Shown: one piece after another, positions 1 to 5,712 of the stretch | How positions within the stretch are numbered: position 1 is the stretch's first letter | How the letters are laid out: each line of letters opens with the position of its first letter | Assembly: GCA_030620935.1 (NCBI GenBank) | Contig: JAUXIP010000157.1 | Coordinates: forward strand, 1 to 5,712 | Direction: 5' to 3' | Length of the DNA stretch: 5,712 bases | Source: Deltaproteobacteria bacterium | GTDB taxonomy: Bacteria; Desulfobacterota_B; Binatia; UBA9968 | Program-made: the position numbers and the translations under genes | Notes under the pieces: generated by a model | The model's database searches: none | What the model was told of the DNA's origin: nothing | Seen by the model: the letters and a program-made list of their open reading frames with translations, nothing else

Positions 1-83
1 CCCACCCCTGTCAACTCCCAATCGGCTCTCTCTCAACAAGTGAGGTTCCTCAGGATAAAACCTTCCGGCATGAGTCAATAGGT

Positions 84-199
84 CACTGCCTCGACGGCCA
101 CCCTCCCGTCCCCTTTGGGTGAGTTCTCCAACGGCCTGGGCCTGGCACCAACCTCCACGTCCCTGTGCCTCAGGCCTCCAGGTTCCCTCCCTCGGAACC
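84..199. other. G+C-rich gene-free segment with several short inverted repeats
   Basis: No convincing coding gene is visible between base 1 and the operon promoter at 406. This part shows clustered complementarity. Bases 93-97 pair with 106-110. Bases 133-138 (GGCCTG) pair with 171-176 (CAGGCC), and inside that 144-148 (GGCAC) pairs with 165-169 (GTGCC). Bases 181-186 (GGTTCC) pair with 194-199 (GGAACC) across a 7-base loop. Upstream, 41-52 is a perfect 12-base palindrome. The pattern could belong to a structured RNA, possibly the same one as the strong helix at 217-354, or to the untranslated end of a gene outside the window. No tRNA, RNase P, tmRNA or rRNA signature was recognised. In G+C-rich DNA, helices of 5-6 bp also arise by chance, so this is weak support. 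Nothing further was found in bases 1-40. Confidence 0.3.
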
Positions 200-216
200 G
201 CATGAATCGTAGCGCT

Positions 217-354
217 GCGCGGGGGGCCTGCTCCGAAGAAAGGGAGGCGTCCGACACTAAGGCTACTTGAGGGAAATGGACCTGACAGGTTAAGTGCTTA
301 GGGGCAGAGAAGTACAGGTTCATCGGCTCCCGCTGAGGAGCGGGCCCCCCGCGC
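217..354 (+). ncRNA. Candidate structured RNA of unknown class, closed by an 18-bp helix
   Basis: The left arm 217-234 is complementary to the right arm 337-354 at all 18 positions, with one G-U pair (229 with 342). Inside it, 242-249 pairs with 324-331 (7 of 8), 257-261 (CTAAG) with 297-301 (CTTAG), and 266-270 with 290-294. The result is an extended rod with a terminal region at 271-289 and an asymmetric internal loop (250-256 facing 302-323). The single wobble is G-U if + is transcribed and A-C if - is, which weakly favours the + strand. Rod-like architecture of this size recalls 6S RNA or a small SRP RNA, but I cannot match conserved positions of either. It ends about 50 bases before the operon promoter, so it is unlikely to be a leader of the operon unless transcription enters from further upstream. 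The true 5' and 3' ends are unknown. Confidence 0.4.
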
Positions 355-361
355 TTCTCTG
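305..361 (+). other. Alternative hairpin competing with the 217-354 helix
   Basis: Bases 305-312 (CAGAGAAG) pair perfectly with 354-361 (CTTCTCTG). Nested inside, 329-334 (CCCGCT) pairs with 339-344 (AGCGGG) around a GAGG loop. The inner hairpin uses bases that are also needed for the long helix 217-234/337-354 and for 242-249/324-331, so the two folds exclude each other. There is no T-run immediately after it, so it does not read as an intrinsic terminator. Whether the competition is functional or incidental cannot be judged from one sequence. Confidence 0.3.
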
Positions 362-405
362 GAACACCACACTTTTTGAAATGGAGCCTCTGGAGCAGCC
401 ATGGG

Positions 406-434
406 TTGACACGCTATCTAAATATCTATATATT
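406..434 (+). promoter_or_regulatory. Housekeeping sigma-70-type promoter of the regulator-metH operon
   Basis: A perfect -35 hexamer TTGACA lies at 406-411, and TATATT (5 of 6 to consensus) lies at 429-434 with the optimal 17-base spacer. The expected start of transcription is near 441, giving an untranslated leader of only about 17 bases before the ATG at 458. The leader (AATCAACCAGGCCGTCT) has no clear Shine-Dalgarno sequence. The location directly upstream of the regulator gene, and the absence of any comparable promoter between the regulator and metH, support one promoter for both genes. Confidence 0.8.
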
Positions 435-439
435 TCGAT
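416..439 (+). promoter_or_regulatory. Candidate operator: 24-base imperfect palindrome over the -10 element
   Basis: The left arm ATCTAAATAT (416-425) and right arm ATATTTCGAT (430-439) are complementary at 9 of 10 positions around the spacer CTAT. The core AAATAT/ATATTT at 420-435 is perfect. It covers the whole -10 hexamer and nearly reaches the expected transcription start, a typical position for repression by steric block. ArsR-family dimers bind AT-rich imperfect palindromes of about this size at their own promoters, so autoregulation by the downstream gene product is the simplest reading. The binding itself is inferred, and part of the symmetry is helped by low-complexity AT sequence. 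Confidence 0.6.
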
Positions 440-457
440 GAATCAACCAGGCCGTCT

Positions 458-1444
458 ATGGATTTTGTACGCACACTCAAAGCCCTCGCCGACCCAAGCC
501 GGCTGCGCGTCTTGGCTGCGGTGGCTGAAGAAGAGTTGACCGTCGGTGAGATTCAAGAGATTGTCGATTCCATGCAATCGTCGGTCTCGCGCAATCTGGG
601 TATTCTCCGGGACGCAGGATTCGTCCTGGACCGGAGAGAAGGCACCAGCGTCTATTTTTCCCTGCGCCACGACATGCCGGAGCCGGCGAGACAACTATTT
701 GATACGGTGACGCATCGTTTCAAAGAATTGCCGGAAGCAAAGGAAGACCAGAAGCGGCTCAGCCAGTGTCGCCAGCGGCGTATCCAACGTTCGCGCGATT
801 ATTTCGAAGCCATCGCAGGGGATTGGGAAAGGCTGCGCAAGGGCTATTTTGACGATCGAGTGACCTCATTGGCTTTGGAGAAGCTGTTGCCTTCAGACCT
901 GGTTTTGGCGGACGTCGGCTGCGGGACCGGGAGCTTGACGTTTGAGTTGGCTCGTTTTGCCAAGCAAGTGATCGCCATCGACCTCTCCCGGGAGATGTTG
1001 AGGCGAGCCGGTTATTTAGCAAAGGAGCAGGGTGTTCGGAACGTGGAGTTCCGCCGGGGCGACGCAGCCAAACTGCCGCTTGCAGATGGGACTGTAGACG
1101 CAGCTTTTTGTGTGATGGTGCTCCATTTCTTGGCGAATCCGGCACAGGCCGTTAGGGAATTGTGCCGCATCACGCGAGCCGGAGGATCTATTATCCTGGT
1201 AGATCTCGTCTCCCATGACCAGGAGTGGATGAAGAAAGAACTGGCTCACCGGTGGCTTGGATTCGAGCGGTCCATGGTCGAAGAGTGGTTTCAAGCAGGG
1301 GGTATGGCGCAGGTTGAATTCGAGTTGACGGGAAGCTATGCCGGAGAAAAGATGAATAGAAACGGAAGACATCCGGCAGAAATTTTCATTGCGCGAGCGG
1401 TTTTGCCGGCGAAGCCTGCGCAGCGTCTTGCCGGAAAAAGATAG
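458..1444 (+). CDS. ArsR-family winged-helix regulator fused to a SAM-dependent methyltransferase domain (SahR-like)
   Basis: A 328-residue cytosolic protein. Residues 1-70 form an ArsR-type [18 protein letters not shown] at the start, recognition helix around [17 protein letters not shown] (40-56), then a wing with [10 protein letters not shown]. The metal-binding cysteine motif of arsenic/cadmium sensors (ELCVC) is replaced by LTVGEI, so metal sensing is unlikely. A charged linker (about 88-112) leads to a class I methyltransferase fold: glycine-rich motif [11 protein letters not shown] (151-160), acidic D175 for the ribose, [11 protein letters not shown] (201-211), and [11 protein letters not shown] (215-225). 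The stretch at about 248-270 with [14 protein letters not shown] is typical of this fusion family. Known relatives include SahR of Desulfovibrio, a repressor of methionine-cycle genes that responds to S-adenosylhomocysteine. I infer that the domain senses SAM or SAH. Whether it also methylates anything is open. The gene starts just after its own promoter and palindrome and ends 2 bases before metH. The ATG at 458 is favoured because upstream in-frame sequence runs into the promoter. Confidence 0.88.
   Translation: MDFVRTLKALADPSRLRVLAAVAEEELTVGEIQEIVDSMQSSVSRNLGILRDAGFVLDRREGTSVYFSLRHDMPEPARQLFDTVTHRFKELPEAKEDQKRLSQCRQRRIQRSRDYFEAIAGDWERLRKGYFDDRVTSLALEKLLPSDLVLADVGCGTGSLTFELARFAKQVIAIDLSREMLRRAGYLAKEQGVRNVEFRRGDAAKLPLADGTVDAAFCVMVLHFLANPAQAVRELCRITRAGGSIILVDLVSHDQEWMKKELAHRWLGFERSMVEEWFQAGGMAQVEFELTGSYAGEKMNRNGRHPAEIFIARAVLPAKPAQRLAGKR
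1433..1440 (+). promoter_or_regulatory. Purine-rich ribosome binding site of metH inside the upstream gene
   Basis: GGAAAAAG lies 6 bases before the metH ATG (1447) and within the last codons of the regulator gene, whose TAG stop is at 1442-1444. It is a moderate Shine-Dalgarno match at usable spacing. With only CA between stop and start, ribosomes finishing the regulator are placed to reinitiate, so translational coupling is likely. Confidence 0.5.
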
Positions 1445-1446
1445 CA

Positions 1447-5145
<3,699 letters not shown>

Positions 5146-5196
5146 AATCCGCGCTATTTTAACTGTTGAACGCTTGAACCCTCGTGCCGGGTAGGC

Positions 5197-5622
5197 TCAT
5201 TCGTCGTAATTTGCAGGCCGCACCGGCGCTCGGAGGCTTTTTTTCTCGGCCTGGCGATGCTTGTCACCGAGCATTCGCAACTTAGAACGCCGGGACCGCC
5301 TTCTCTTCTGCCGCCTGATCTTGGCGGCCTTTTGCTCTGCCGCGGTTTTGGCTCCGCTAAGCTTAGCCTCGATTTTGTCCAGCAGGATTCTTCGAGCCAA
5401 AAAACGATTGAGCGCCTGAGAGCGCTCTTTTTGGCACTTGACCCGAACACCGGACGGTCTATGGTGGAGCAGCACACAGGTCGAAACCTTATTGACCTTC
5501 TGGCCGCCGGCGCCCGAAGAGCGCACAAATTGTTCGTCAATATCATGCTCTCGAACACCCAAAGCCCGCATGCGCTCGGAGAGTTGTTTTTCCTTTCTGG
5601 GTGAAACTGGAAACGAGGCCAT
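5197..5622 (-). CDS. Small GGQ release-factor-like protein, probable ribosome rescue peptidyl-tRNA hydrolase
   Basis: A 141-residue basic protein consisting of the catalytic domain of class I release factors without the codon-recognition domains. After a short N-terminal helix region, DIDEQFVRSSGAGGQKVNK (27-45) holds the GGQ motif at 39-41, which in this family triggers hydrolysis of peptidyl-tRNA in the ribosome. VSTCVLLHHRPSGVRVKC and ERSQALNR (66-73) follow the usual domain pattern. Residues 98-131 form a strongly basic tail, spaced like the tail of E. coli ArfB/YaeJ that enters the empty mRNA channel of stalled ribosomes. Sequence around the GGQ motif also resembles the bacterial relatives of mitochondrial MTRFR (C12orf65), so the exact subfamily is uncertain. 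The start ATG at 5622-5620 lacks an obvious Shine-Dalgarno sequence. The gene is convergent with metH and has its own upstream region at the window edge. A functional link to the methionine operon is not suggested. Confidence 0.87.
   Translation of the reverse strand: MASFPVSPRKEKQLSERMRALGVREHDIDEQFVRSSGAGGQKVNKVSTCVLLHHRPSGVRVKCQKERSQALNRFLARRILLDKIEAKLSGAKTAAEQKAAKIRRQKRRRSRRSKLRMLGDKHRQAEKKSLRAPVRPANYDE
5217..5244 (+). terminator. Possible weak intrinsic terminator for metH, inside the convergent gene
   Basis: The 51-base gap after metH (5146-5196) contains no clear hairpin plus T-run. The nearest candidate is GCC (5217-5219) pairing with GGC (5235-5237), with an inner CCG/CGG pairing and small internal loops, followed at once by seven Ts (5238-5244). 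The stem is broken and weak, and the same bases encode the lysine-rich tail of the convergent gene (the T-run is AAAAAAA in that frame), which explains the T-run without any terminator. Termination of metH may instead be Rho-dependent. Confidence 0.2.
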
Positions 5623-5694
5623 GATTTAGATTTGTATCACAGCGAGAATGGCGAATATAGGAATGAGGGCCCCACACAGATAGACACTAAGGTC

Positions 5695-5712
5695 TTGGAT
5701 CTCGTGGTCCAA
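5695..5712. other. Small hairpin at the window edge
   Basis: TTGGATC (5695-5701) pairs with GGTCCAA (5706-5712) around the loop TCGT, giving 7 pairs with one G-U on the + strand. It lies about 73 bases upstream of the release-factor-like gene start. It could be the stem of a terminator for a gene to the right, an operator, or chance. The following bases are outside the window, so no T-run can be checked. Bases 5623-5694 hold only the presumed promoter region of the - strand gene, with a possible -10-like GATACA (minus strand, near 5634-5639) and no clear -35. Confidence 0.25.

Noticed and set aside
253..262. GACACTAAGG occurs both here and at 5683-5692.
   Set aside because: A shared 10-mer is expected several times by chance in a window of this size, and the flanking bases differ.
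257..292. SRP RNA-like string on the - strand (TGTCAGGTCC followed later by AGTAGCC).
   Set aside because: The string resembles the start of SRP helix 8, but the GGAA tetraloop and its pairing GGA strand are absent and the spacing is too long. CCTGTCAGG is also almost self-complementary, so the match may be incidental.
75..323. An 82-codon open frame on the - strand in the 5' region.
   Set aside because: The protein is of low quality: rich in R, P and G, with no recognisable domain. The frame runs through the strong inverted repeat. It is best explained as an accidental open frame in G+C-rich, structured DNA.
305..361. Possible SAH riboswitch, because GAGGAGCG occurs at 335-342 upstream of a methionine-cycle operon.
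   Set aside because: The remaining conserved SAH riboswitch bases (the GCTGC continuation and the partner strand) are missing. The element also lies upstream of the operon promoter rather than in its leader.
294..539. An 81-codon open frame on the + strand covering the promoter and the start of the regulator gene.
   Set aside because: It overlaps the promoter and the regulator in another frame, and its product resembles no family.
5257..5604. Open frames on the + strand opposite the release-factor-like gene.
   Set aside because: They are antisense shadows. The - strand frame has the GGQ domain and basic tail, while the + strand products match nothing.

Overview
The window carries a compact methionine-cycle operon on the + strand, a convergent ribosome-rescue gene on the - strand, and a 5' region of about 400 bases with no convincing gene but with strong base-pairing potential. 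The host is a bacterium with cobalamin-dependent methionine synthesis and moderately G+C-rich DNA. The protein set (an ArsR-methyltransferase fusion next to metH, and a small GGQ release-factor homologue) suggests a non-enteric lineage such as Verrucomicrobiota, Acidobacteriota or a deltaproteobacterial relative. That placement is an impression from protein style, not a demonstrated assignment.

Layout. Bases 1-405 hold no supported coding gene. They contain several inverted repeats, the strongest being an 18-bp G+C-rich helix pairing 217-234 with 337-354, which looks like the closing stem of an unidentified structured RNA. Bases 406-434 form a near-consensus housekeeping promoter (TTGACA, 17 bp, TATATT). 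A 24-base imperfect palindrome at 416-439 covers its -10 element and is a good candidate operator. Bases 458-1444 encode a 328-residue ArsR-type winged-helix regulator fused to a class I SAM-dependent methyltransferase domain. Two bases later, 1447-5145 encode a full-length five-module MetH (1232 residues). A 51-base gap separates metH from a convergent 141-residue GGQ release-factor-like gene (5622 to 5197). The last 90 bases are upstream sequence of that gene plus a small hairpin at the window edge.

How the genes fit together. MetH regenerates methionine from homocysteine. Methionine becomes SAM, and SAM-dependent methylation yields SAH, which is recycled to homocysteine. The regulator resembles the SahR type (ArsR HTH plus SAM/SAH-binding fold), known in Desulfovibrio and other Proteobacteria to control methionine-cycle genes in response to SAH. 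Its tight linkage to metH and the palindrome over its own promoter suggest an autoregulated circuit in which the methyltransferase-like domain reads SAM or SAH and sets metH transcription. No canonical SAM, SAH or cobalamin riboswitch was recognised, so protein-based control probably takes that role here. The release-factor-like gene appears functionally unrelated.
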